The position numbers and the translations under genes are program-made. The notes beneath the pieces were generated by a model. It was not told where the DNA came from. It searched no databases and saw only the letters and a list, made by a program, of their open reading frames with translations. Of a stretch of DNA of 64,000 bases, positions 15,954 through 23,458 are shown piece after piece (within the stretch, counting starts at the first letter, position 1; every line of letters begins with the position of its first letter). This DNA is from CAG-791 sp045117315 (GTDB lineage: Bacteria; Bacillota; Clostridia; Lachnospirales; Lachnospiraceae): contig JBGUNJ010000006.1 of assembly GCA_045117315.1 (NCBI GenBank), forward strand, positions 1 to 64,000. Reading direction: 5' to 3'.

Positions 15954-17435
15954 TCAGATCAGGAAGCTGTCCTTGACCGCGTCTTTGAGCGTCCACATGC
16001 GGTTGAATGTATCGCCCTGCACCTTGAAGAAATGTTCGTCCGCGTCAGGGAAGATGCGGGAGGTAAACACCGCGTCACCGTCGTTGACAAAGATCTCGAT
16101 GGAGCTGCTGTCAATAAAAATGCGCAGGTGGTGGAGTCCGTTTTCCAGAGGCCTTGTCCGGCTCTCTCCCTCGGACTGGTTGAAGCGGATATGCATTCCG
16201 CTCCTGTCAACGGTGATTTCCTTCTTCTCTTCGTTGTAGTCGATGAAGAGACCGCCCTTGCCGTCTTTGTCGGTAAACATATCCAGACGGACATCGCCTT
16301 TTCTGCAGTCCAGTTCCACCTCGGCAGCGACAGGCAGTACGAAGCACCCCGCCTCGTTGGGATTGAGCGCTATTTTTTCCTCGCGAAGCTTTTTGAGTTC
16401 AGGCAGAGGCTGCTGGATCAGTCGGCGGCCGCGGACTTTGAGTTCGCGGGGAAGAGTCAGGCAGCCTGCCCAGTCTTCTTCATCGGTGGGATATTCGACA
16501 TCCGGAACGCCCATCCAGGCGATCAGGATGGCCTTGTCGACGTCCTGCAGGTTGTTGGCGCAGGCCGCCGCATAGGAATCAAATCCGAAGTCCAGGACAT
16601 GGAAGGCGCCGTCCGGTGTAAAGGTCAGGGTATCCCAGTCCATATGTCCCAGAATATATCCGTTGTGGTTCTGGCTCTGTCCCCGTCCGGGAAGAGTCAG
16701 GTGCTGGGGGCACAGAAGGAGAACGTCCTGGCCGCCCAGATGCTCGATCGAAGGGCACTCCCACATATCGCCGAAGGACTCGAATCCGGGTACCTTGAGC
16801 TCGCCTTCAAACATCCAGCCGTGCTGCAGGTCTTCGGAGGAGTAGACCAGAATGCATCCCCGTTTATCCTTTGTCTGGGCTCCGATGATCATATAATACT
16901 TGTCTTTTCCGGGGATGCGGATGATCTTGGGATCGCGCTGATGCTCTGTGTAATCGGGATTGGCACCGAAAAGAGGCAGTGGATATTTTTCCGGCCAGCC
17001 GTCATTGCCCAGACGGGCCAGGCAGGTGTATGCATGGCGGGTCCAGTCGGCATCGCGGTGATTTCCTGTATAATACAGATAAATCTTATCACCGATCGGC
17101 ATGGCGGAACCGGAATAGACGCCCTTATTGTCATAGCCGTCCTCCTGATCGGGCAGGAGGCAGACGCCGAGATTCTTCCATGTGATCAGATCTTTGGAAA
17201 TAATGTGATACCAGTGCTTGAGGCCGTGGACAGCTCCCCAGGGGCACCATTGATAGAAAAGATGCCATCGATTATCGTGCCAGACAAATCCGTTCGGGTC
17301 GTTCATCAGGCCGGTCACAGCCTGATTGTGAAAGTGCTGCCGGTACACTGAAGAGGAGACCTTTTTATAGAGTTCTCCGAGTTCCTGAGGATCTTTCAGA
17401 TAACGGTACTTCTCTTCCCTGGTCCATTCTCTCAT
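15954..17435 (-). CDS. Glycoside hydrolase family 32 (sucrose or sucrose-6-phosphate hydrolase)
   Basis: Hydrolyses a beta-fructofuranoside bond. The 493-aa protein has no signal peptide, so it is cytosolic and likely acts on sucrose, sucrose 6-phosphate or short fructooligosaccharides. Family 32 signatures are complete: nucleophile D46 in GLMNDPNG, D168 in QRDPKI as transition-state stabiliser and E226 in WECPS as acid/base. The C-terminal beta-sandwich begins near residue 345. AAAGGAGG precedes the ATG at 17435. There is no sugar transporter or PTS gene next to it, so the substrate form cannot be settled from context. Confidence 0.92.
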   Translation of the reverse strand: MREWTREEKYRYLKDPQELGELYKKVSSSVYRQHFHNQAVTGLMNDPNGFVWHDNRWHLFYQWCPWGAVHGLKHWYHIISKDLITWKNLGVCLLPDQEDGYDNKGVYSGSAMPIGDKIYLYYTGNHRDADWTRHAYTCLARLGNDGWPEKYPLPLFGANPDYTEHQRDPKIIRIPGKDKYYMIIGAQTKDKRGCILVYSSEDLQHGWMFEGELKVPGFESFGDMWECPSIEHLGGQDVLLLCPQHLTLPGRGQSQNHNGYILGHMDWDTLTFTPDGAFHVLDFGFDSYAAACANNLQDVDKAILIAWMGVPDVEYPTDEEDWAGCLTLPRELKVRGRRLIQQPLPELKKLREEKIALNPNEAGCFVLPVAAEVELDCRKGDVRLDMFTDKDGKGGLFIDYNEEKKEITVDRSGMHIRFNQSEGESRTRPLENGLHHLRIFIDSSSIEIFVNDGDAVFTSRIFPDADEHFFKVQGDTFNRMWTLKDAVKDSFLI

Positions 17436-17539
17436 GTGCGGTCCTCCTTTCTGTCAAAACCTCACATTGCGAATACTCGTTGACGATTTATTCTCAATAA
17501 TGAATGATCGAAATCATGATGACGCGGCCTGCAGTCAGG

Positions 17540-17650
17540 TCATGAGCCTTTACCGGCATGAGTCCTTTCCGGCATGCGCCTTTACAGTCCTGATCCTCTT
17601 CTGTCATAGGCTTTACAGTCTTGAGCTTCTTCTGTCATGAGCCCTTGTCT
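17540..17650. repeat. Tandem repeats behind the HAD hydrolase stop
   Basis: Degenerate units carrying GTCATGAGCCTTTAC and CTTTACAGTC variants, four to five copies, lie between the GH32 start and the HAD stop. No gene is visible in 17436-17690. Confidence 0.65.
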
Positions 17651-17690
17651 TCACAGGCCTGCAGCGGACCGGCACACGATTTTTCTCAAT

Positions 17691-18512
17691 TCATGAGAGC
17701 ACAAATTTTTCGATGATCTCTCCCACGCCTCCTTCGTCATTGGTCGCCTCAGCCACGTAATCACACTCGCCCCGGATTCCCTCGAAGACGTTCCCGACCG
17801 CGGCTCCAAGCCCCGCGGCGCGGATCATAGTGATATCGTTGACATTGTCTCCTATGGCGAGCGTGTTCTTCATATCTACACCCAGGATCTGAGCGAGCCG
17901 CTCAAGCCCTGCTCCCTTGCTGACGCCCGCCTTGTTGAACTCCAGATACCTGCCGCTGGAATAGCTCACCTCACAGTCTCCTGTGATGTGCGCCACCCTT
18001 TTCTCGATCTCATTGAGATACTCATATCCCTTAAAGTCGTTATATTCATAGAGCACCTTGATGATCTGCTGGTCCTTTAAAAAGGACAGGTCAGGGTCAT
18101 CCACCAGGATATAGTCCATCCGGTTTTCAAGGAATTTTTTCTCGTCCTCATTGAGCTTATATATGTACACAGTGTCCTGCGTATAAATATGCATACAGAG
18201 CCCGTACTCCACACCCTTCAGGTAGAGTGCGTTGGCCAGTTCCCAGGAGATGCCTTCCAGATAGAGCACGCGGTTTCCTCTGTTCTCCGTGATCGCGCTG
18301 CCGTTAAAAGAAATCGAATACTGATCCGGGAGGTCATACAGACCGATCTCCTGCAGTGTATTCTGGAAAGACATATATCCTCTGCCTGAGGCACAGACAA
18401 ACTTTACACCTTTCTTTACAGCTGCGTGGATCGCTTCTATATTTCTTTTACTGATGGTTCTGTCCATGCACAGTAAAGTTTCGTCCAGGTCACAGGTAAT
18501 AATCTTATACAT
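17691..18512 (-). CDS. Cof-type HAD superfamily phosphatase
   Basis: A 273-aa cytosolic HAD hydrolase of the Cof/YidA group, which dephosphorylates sugar phosphates, flavin nucleotides or similar small molecules. Motif I is CDLDETLL (D8 nucleophile, D10), motif IV IGDNVNDITMI near residue 225, and a type-IIB cap lies between. The open frame extends upstream, but the ATG at 18512 is placed right before motif I and has AAAGGA upstream, so I take it. The neighbouring GH32 gene suggests a sugar phosphate, though that is only context. Confidence 0.88.
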   Translation of the reverse strand: MYKIITCDLDETLLCMDRTISKRNIEAIHAAVKKGVKFVCASGRGYMSFQNTLQEIGLYDLPDQYSISFNGSAITENRGNRVLYLEGISWELANALYLKGVEYGLCMHIYTQDTVYIYKLNEDEKKFLENRMDYILVDDPDLSFLKDQQIIKVLYEYNDFKGYEYLNEIEKRVAHITGDCEVSYSSGRYLEFNKAGVSKGAGLERLAQILGVDMKNTLAIGDNVNDITMIRAAGLGAAVGNVFEGIRGECDYVAEATNDEGGVGEIIEKFVLS

Positions 18513-18557
18513 CTGTTCATATTTCCTTTCTGTGGCAGTCGGCGGACCCGATTCAAA

Positions 18558-18602
18558 AAAAGCGCGGAACCAGGTTGTGTTTTTCCGTTTGTTCCGCACT
18601 TT
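18558..18602 (-). terminator. Terminator of the aconitase-family gene
   Basis: GCGGAAC and GTTCCGC arms flanked by A/T runs on both sides; on the minus strand a run of seven T follows. It sits about 50 bases after the stop at 18655. Confidence 0.75.
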
Positions 18603-18654
18603 TTCGTTTTTGAATCGCAATGGCGGACGGGCTGCAGCAGCCGCCTTTTCCCGG

Positions 18655-20955
18655 TCAGCCCCTGGTGCGGTTGCGGTTGAAATTGATCAGGCAGCCGGCC
18701 TTGACGATTTCTCTCTCATTTTCGGTCATGTCCTGAATATAGAGATCGATCTGCTCAGCCTTTCCGTCTTTAATGACATAGGCCTTGATGTCGGAGAGAT
18801 CACCGTCCATGATCTTGCGGATTCCGGGAACATAGATGTAATCACCGATCCCGAAGGCATCGGGCTGGCCCTTGAGGTGGAAGGGGATCATGCCCCAGTT
18901 CATGACGTTGGAACGATATCTCTTGGTCGCGTACTCCTGCGTGATATTGGCAAGACCGCCGATCACTCGCTGGCAGGATGCCGCCTGCTCGCGGGCGCTG
19001 CCGTCGCCGGGCTTGTTGGCATAGACCATGGATCCAATCTCGATCTGCTGAACGTCTACATCTTCAGATCCGGGAATGGTGTGGATGACCTCATATACAG
19101 CCTGCAGAGCCGGATCCTTCTCAGCGGCGTTTTTGCCTGCCGCGCGCCAGCGCTCTGTCTGGTCAACTTCCTTGGATCTTCCAACATACTCGGGGTCCCT
19201 TCTGGAGAGAGTGAACTCCGCCAGGCCAAGAGGGTTGGAGCGGAAGGAGGATGTCTCGCCGGAAGGAATCAGTTCGTCAGTTGTAGTGACATCGTCCAGG
19301 ATCTTGGAGCAGACCTTGAGCAGAATATTGTCCGCAAGAGGCTCAAGTTCAGGCCAGGGCTTAATGTTGGGGCCGTCGAAGAGTTCGACAGCGGGATCGG
19401 CCTTGCCCCATCCCTGATAGACACGTGCCCTGTAGACAGTGTCATCGAAATCATGCGCGGGAACATTGCCCCAGACATCGTATTCTTCCGCGGAAGTAAG
19501 AATGCCGCCGTTGGCCGCACTGGCCGCGATGGACCTGGCGTCCATAAGGGCAGCAGCAGCCATCTGGCCGTTTCCGGGCTTGGAACCTTCGCGGTTGGGG
19601 AAATTTCTGGTCGTATGTCGGATGGACAGACCGTTGTGCATGGGTGTGTCGCCCGCGCCGAAGCAGGGGCCGCAGAAGGCTGTCTTGACGATGGCGCCCG
19701 CCGCCATGAGGTCCGCAACATAGCCCTTTCTGGCAAGGTCTATGAAGACCGGCTGAGAGGAAGGATATACATCCAGGGAGAACTCGCCGTTGCCGCAGGT
19801 CCTGCCGCGCAGCATATTGGCGGCCTCAACGATATTGCTGTAGTTGCCGCCCGCGCAGCCGGCGATGATACCCTGCTGAACCTGCAGCCTGCCGTCTTTG
19901 ATCTTGTCCAAAAGAGTATACTTAGCCCTGCCGTTGGCAATGCGTTCCGCTTCAATCTCCACCTCGTGGAGCATATCCTCGAGGTTGGCGTTTACTTCAT
20001 CGATAGTGAAGGCGTTGCTGGGGTGGAAAGGAAGCGCGATCATGGGCTTGACAGAGCTGAGGTCCACATAGACACAGCCGTCATAATAAGTGACATCAGC
20101 TGGATTCAGTTCCCTGTAATCCTCCGAACGGCCGTGAGCGGTCAGATAGGCCTTTGTGTCCTCATCCGTTCTCCATACGGAGGACAGGCAGGTGGTCTCT
20201 GTGGTCATGACATCGACGCCGTTTCTGTAGTCCGTATCCATGGAGGAGACACCGGGACCCACAAATTCCATCACCTTATTTTTCACATAGCCGTTCTTGA
20301 AAACTGCGCTGATGATGGCCAGAGCGATATCCTGAGGACCCACATAAGGTGCCGGTTTCCCGTCCAGATAGACTGCGACCACGCCGGGATAAGCCACGTC
20401 GTAAGTGTCTCTGAGCAGCTGCTTGCCAAGCTCGCCGCCGCCTTCTCCGATGGCCATGGTGCCGAGCGCGCCGTAACGGGTGTGCGAGTCAGAACCCAGG
20501 ATCATCTTTCCGCAGCCTGCCATGGCTTCACGCATATACTGATGGATGACGGCAATGTGCGGGGGAACGTAGATTCCGCCGTATTTCTTCGCGGCACTCA
20601 GGCCGAACATGTGGTCATCCTCGTTGATCGTGCCGCCGACCGCGCACAGAGAGTTGTGGCAGTTGGTGAGCACATAGGGAAGAGGGAATTTTTCCATTCC
20701 CGATGCGCGGGCTGTCTGAACGATGCCTACAAAAGTGATATCGTGGGAAGCCATCGAGTCAAACCTGATCTGCAGATGGTCCATATTTCCTGAAATATTA
20801 TGAGACTTCATGATCGAATACGCGATCGTTCCCTTCGCCGCTTCTTCGGGACAGGGTTTGCTTCCGGTCAGCTGAGTGACCTTCTCCGCTTCTGCCTCCG
20901 GAACGATCTCCGTACCGTTCACAAGATAAATACCGCCGTCATATAGTTTAATCAT
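18655..20955 (-). CDS. Aconitase-family hydratase
   Basis: A 766-aa protein of the aconitase superfamily. The three iron-sulfur cysteines are in place (C367 in AGCAGGNYSN, and C428 and C431 in FCGPCFG), together with the substrate motif GSDSHT at 154-159. The C-terminal swivel domain follows from about residue 600. It therefore likely binds a 4Fe-4S cluster and dehydrates/hydrates a tricarboxylate or related acid. The sequence looks more like the YbhJ-type paralogue group than like housekeeping AcnA or AcnB, so citrate/isocitrate specificity is not certain. GGAGG precedes the ATG. No citrate synthase or isocitrate dehydrogenase is adjacent. Confidence 0.85.
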   Translation of the reverse strand: MIKLYDGGIYLVNGTEIVPEAEAEKVTQLTGSKPCPEEAAKGTIAYSIMKSHNISGNMDHLQIRFDSMASHDITFVGIVQTARASGMEKFPLPYVLTNCHNSLCAVGGTINEDDHMFGLSAAKKYGGIYVPPHIAVIHQYMREAMAGCGKMILGSDSHTRYGALGTMAIGEGGGELGKQLLRDTYDVAYPGVVAVYLDGKPAPYVGPQDIALAIISAVFKNGYVKNKVMEFVGPGVSSMDTDYRNGVDVMTTETTCLSSVWRTDEDTKAYLTAHGRSEDYRELNPADVTYYDGCVYVDLSSVKPMIALPFHPSNAFTIDEVNANLEDMLHEVEIEAERIANGRAKYTLLDKIKDGRLQVQQGIIAGCAGGNYSNIVEAANMLRGRTCGNGEFSLDVYPSSQPVFIDLARKGYVADLMAAGAIVKTAFCGPCFGAGDTPMHNGLSIRHTTRNFPNREGSKPGNGQMAAAALMDARSIAASAANGGILTSAEEYDVWGNVPAHDFDDTVYRARVYQGWGKADPAVELFDGPNIKPWPELEPLADNILLKVCSKILDDVTTTDELIPSGETSSFRSNPLGLAEFTLSRRDPEYVGRSKEVDQTERWRAAGKNAAEKDPALQAVYEVIHTIPGSEDVDVQQIEIGSMVYANKPGDGSAREQAASCQRVIGGLANITQEYATKRYRSNVMNWGMIPFHLKGQPDAFGIGDYIYVPGIRKIMDGDLSDIKAYVIKDGKAEQIDLYIQDMTENEREIVKAGCLINFNRNRTRG

Positions 20956-21060
20956 CTCTTTACCTCCAGGGCCTTTATAGATCCGAACCGGTGATGTCTG
21001 TATTTACATGCCTGCGGCCATGACCCATCGCCCGTGTGCTGTTCTATGTCTTCGAAAAAG

Positions 21061-21086
21061 TGTATCATAATTTTCTGCATGATACA
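21061..21086. promoter_or_regulatory. Inverted repeat at the aconitase-family promoter
   Basis: TGTATCAT (21061-21068) and ATGATACA (21079-21086) are perfect 8-bp arms. On the minus strand TATGAT, a fair -10 box, lies inside the right arm, so a bound repressor would cover the promoter. A candidate operator only. Confidence 0.4.
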
Positions 21087-21116
21087 AATACAGATTGTGT
21101 TCCGGGGCTGCCACTG

Positions 21117-21170
21117 ACCGGCCCGTGTCCGCCGCAAGGCGGAAAATACATTACACGGGCCGTGTCAATA
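21117..21170. repeat. Dispersed hairpin element, copy 3
   Basis: Outer stem GGCCCGTG (21120-21127) with CACGGGCC (21154-21161), inner CCGCC-GCAA-GGCGG. It is followed by a second hairpin at 21178-21220 (GGCCGCCGT with ACGGCGGCC) that is shared with copy 4. Confidence 0.8.
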
Positions 21171-21230
21171 CTCCCGCTGGCCGCCGTTCGCCGTCAGGCA
21201 AAAGCTGCCTTACGGCGGCCATGCGATAAG

Positions 21231-21278
21231 AAAAAGGCCGCCGCCCCGTGAAATACCGGGACGGCGGCCCTTATGGTC
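21231..21278 (-). terminator. Terminator of the small membrane protein gene
   Basis: A GC-rich hairpin (GGGCCGCCGTCCCGGTA with TACC..GGGGCGGCGGCC, roughly) followed on the minus strand by a run of five T. It lies right behind the stop at 21305. Confidence 0.8.
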
Positions 21279-21304
21279 ACCACTTTTGTCGACTATGCCG
21301 CTCC

Positions 21305-21652
21305 TCAGGGAGGAGTGAGGTACTTGTTCTGAGCCTTTGCCAGGAAAAAAGCATAGACCACATAGGACAGAACATAGACGATGTAAATGTAAGTGCCGAT
21401 CTGTGTCTTTCCGAAGACATCCGCAGCTATGTAATGCGCCAGGCCCGCAGCCATGGTGATCACGCCGACGGCTATGTTGGGTACATACATACAGGAGATA
21501 AAACCGGGAAGGTCTCTTGCTTTTTCGGGATTATACTTTTTGCTGATCAGCATACGGTTGACCCTGCCGTGAACCTTCATCATCGCTGTTGAAACCAGAA
21601 AGTAGAAGCCTACAAACATGATGATCATGTCAGCGAGATTCATGGCTTTCAT
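21305..21652 (-). CDS. Small integral membrane protein, unknown function
   Basis: A 115-aa protein with three or four hydrophobic segments: near residues 7-24, 50-72 and 84-106. The cytosolic loop after the first is basic (RVNRMLISKK). I do not recognise a family. GGGAGGA precedes the ATG at 21652. It sits between the acyl-CoA dehydrogenase gene and the aconitase-family gene and has its own terminator. The 10-bp phased repeat lies directly upstream of it. Confidence 0.7.
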   Translation of the reverse strand: MKAMNLADMIIMFVGFYFLVSTAMMKVHGRVNRMLISKKYNPEKARDLPGFISCMYVPNIAVGVITMAAGLAHYIAADVFGKTQIGTYIYIVYVLSYVVYAFFLAKAQNKYLTPP

Positions 21653-21710
21653 CCGATATCCTCCCCGAAGATACTGGTGGTTTTACCCTGCTTTTTAATA
21701 CCATTAAAAA

Positions 21711-21790
21711 CCGTTTAAATACCGGTATATACCGGTTTAAACCGGCTTATATCGGTTTATATCGGTTAATAACGGTTAATTGCCGGTTTC
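21711..21790. repeat. 10-bp phased tandem array
   Basis: Eight consecutive decamers with consensus ACCGGTTTAT (for example ACCGGTATAT, ACCGGTTTAA, ATCGGTTTAT) run without spacer between the acyl-CoA dehydrogenase stop (21800) and the small membrane protein start. Period is exactly 10, close to the helical repeat. Confidence 0.9.
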
Positions 21791-21799
21791 CTGACCGGA

Positions 21800-22939
21800 T
21801 CAGCGGAACAGAGAGCCGGAGATGATGAGCTTCTGGATCTCGTTGGTGCCTTCGTAGATCTGTGTGATCTTGGCATCACGCATCATGCGCTCAACATGGT
21901 ACTCTTTCATGAAGCCGTTGCCGCCCATGAACTGGGTTGCCCATGTGGTCATTTCCATAGCGGCATCTGTGCAGGCGAGCTTGGCCATAGCAGCTTCGAT
22001 GGTGTAGCGGCCGGTGTCATGCGCTGCGACTGCATTGTAGAGCAGGAGCTCAGCGGACTTGATCTGGGTAGCGAGCTCAGCCATCTTGAACGCAAGGAAC
22101 TGGTTCTTGCAGATGGGCTTGCCGAACTGCTCACGCTGTTTCATGTAAGCGACAGTTGCCTCGAAAGCACCCTTGGCAATACCAAGACCCTGTGCGGCAA
22201 CGCCGATACGGCCGCCGTCAAGAGTCTTCATAGCAAGCTTGAAGCCTTCGCCGGGCTTGGCGATCATCTGCTCAGCGGGAACGCGGACGTTCTCCAGATG
22301 CATCTCGGAGACCTGTGCCTGACGGATACCCATCTTGTTCTCGACACGGCCGACAGTGAATCCGGGTGTGCCCTTCTCGACTACGAAGGCTGCCATGCCC
22401 TTGGTTCCCAGAGCGGGATCGGTCAGAGCGTAGATCACAGTAAAATCAGCAACGGGGCCGTTGGTGTTGAAGCACTTGGAGCCGTTGATGACCCACTCGT
22501 CGCCGTCCTGGACAGCAACAGTCTTGCAGCCTGCGGCGTCGGAGCCTGCGCCGGGCTCAGTCAGACCGAAGGAACCGATCTTCTCACCATAAGTGATGGG
22601 CTCGAGGAATTTCTTCTTGATCTCGATGGGAGCGGAAGAATTCATGATGGAACCGCCGTACAGGGAAGTGTCAACAGAGTAGATGATACCGAAAGCAGCA
22701 TCAACTTTTGAAATCTCCATGACAGACAGGGCATAGCTCATATAGCTGCCGCCAAGTCCGCCGACTTCCTTGGGATAAGGAAGACCATAAGCGCCGGTCT
22801 TGCCGTATTTCTTGAACAGCTCAAAGGGGAACTCACCCTTCTCGTCGCGCTCAAGAATTGTGGGAGCCAGCTCATTTTTGGCAAAATCCGCTGCCATCTG
22901 CTGAATCTTCAGCTGCTCTTCAGTAAATTTGAAATCCAT
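21800..22939 (-). CDS. Short-chain acyl-CoA dehydrogenase (butyryl-CoA dehydrogenase type)
   Basis: An FAD enzyme that interconverts acyl-CoA and 2-enoyl-CoA, 379 aa. The family signatures FGLTEPGAGSDA and the C-terminal QFMGGNGFMKEY are present, and the catalytic base is E363 in IYEGTNEIQ as in butyryl-CoA dehydrogenases. In anaerobes such enzymes usually run as enoyl-CoA reductases with an electron-transfer flavoprotein; etfB-etfA lies 6 kb upstream in the same block. AAGGAG precedes the ATG. The leader is long and folded (22988-23130). Confidence 0.93.
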   Translation of the reverse strand: MDFKFTEEQLKIQQMAADFAKNELAPTILERDEKGEFPFELFKKYGKTGAYGLPYPKEVGGLGGSYMSYALSVMEISKVDAAFGIIYSVDTSLYGGSIMNSSAPIEIKKKFLEPITYGEKIGSFGLTEPGAGSDAAGCKTVAVQDGDEWVINGSKCFNTNGPVADFTVIYALTDPALGTKGMAAFVVEKGTPGFTVGRVENKMGIRQAQVSEMHLENVRVPAEQMIAKPGEGFKLAMKTLDGGRIGVAAQGLGIAKGAFEATVAYMKQREQFGKPICKNQFLAFKMAELATQIKSAELLLYNAVAAHDTGRYTIEAAMAKLACTDAAMEMTTWATQFMGGNGFMKEYHVERMMRDAKITQIYEGTNEIQKLIISGSLFR

Positions 22940-22987
22940 AATTACTCCTTTCCTAAAACATCTGTAACATTACTTGTAAACCCTTTC

Positions 22988-23130
22988 ATATGCTGACCCG
23001 GTAAATCCCAAGCCGGCTTCCGCATATAGACCGCGGAAGGCACCCTGCCCCTTCAGAGTAAAACACGGCTCAGCCATGCCCAAAGAGGCATAGTATTCCA
23101 GATCCTGCAGGAACTGCCATGTCAGCATAT
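22988..23130 (-). promoter_or_regulatory. Folded leader of the acyl-CoA dehydrogenase gene
   Basis: ATATGCTGAC (22988-22997) and GTCAGCATAT (23121-23130) form a perfect 10-bp stem that encloses 123 bases with at least two more hairpins (CTTCCGC/GCGGAAG and ATGCC/GGCAT). It lies about 50 bases before the start codon. I cannot match it to a known riboswitch. Confidence 0.5.
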
Positions 23131-23156
23131 AAAAAATAATTGGCGGTAATAAGCAT

Positions 23157-23166
23157 AGTTTACTAA
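23157..23166. promoter_or_regulatory. Candidate regulator motif TTAGTAAACT upstream of the acyl-CoA dehydrogenase gene
   Basis: On the minus strand TTAGTAAACT lies within imperfect arms GCATGTT and AACTATGC. The same decamer precedes the crotonase gene, and a near match is in the gntP operator. Confidence 0.4.
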
Positions 23167-23315
23167 CATGCATGAATAAGCCGCGCGCTGCTCCGGTATT
23201 GCGGCCGCCTGCCCACTGTTTATTCCAGGCTTACTCTGTTTATTCCAGACTTATATGCGTTATTACCTGTCTTGACAGACACAGTATATCCCTGCCTGTA
23301 TCTGTCTGTATCCGC

Positions 23316-23352
23316 AATCATGCCGGGAAACCTGTCTGTACAGGTTCCCGGC
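23316..23352. terminator. Hairpin behind the CoA-transferase gene
   Basis: ATGCCGGGA-AACCTGT pairs with ACAGGTT-CCCGGCAT across a four-base loop. It is strong but has no T-run, about 110 bases after the stop at 23459. Confidence 0.55.
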
Positions 23353-23458
23353 ATATTTGTGGCTATGAACATTGCGCATAAACCCTGCCGGGGACAGCCG
23401 CCGTCAATGGGCGGAGATCCGGAACAGGCCTGCGCAGGCGCGGTCGAAAGACCGTCAA

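Noticed and set aside
15900..17351. Plus-strand open frame of 483 codons opposite GH32
   Set aside because: The minus strand has all GH32 active-site motifs; the plus frame has none.
18454..20793. Plus-strand open frame of 779 codons opposite the aconitase-family gene
   Set aside because: No family-like motif, opposite a gene with complete catalytic motifs; long antisense frames are expected from the codon bias here.
22970..23173. Possible 67-aa protein upstream of the acyl-CoA dehydrogenase gene
   Set aside because: It coincides with the folded leader, has no ribosome binding site and no family-like features.
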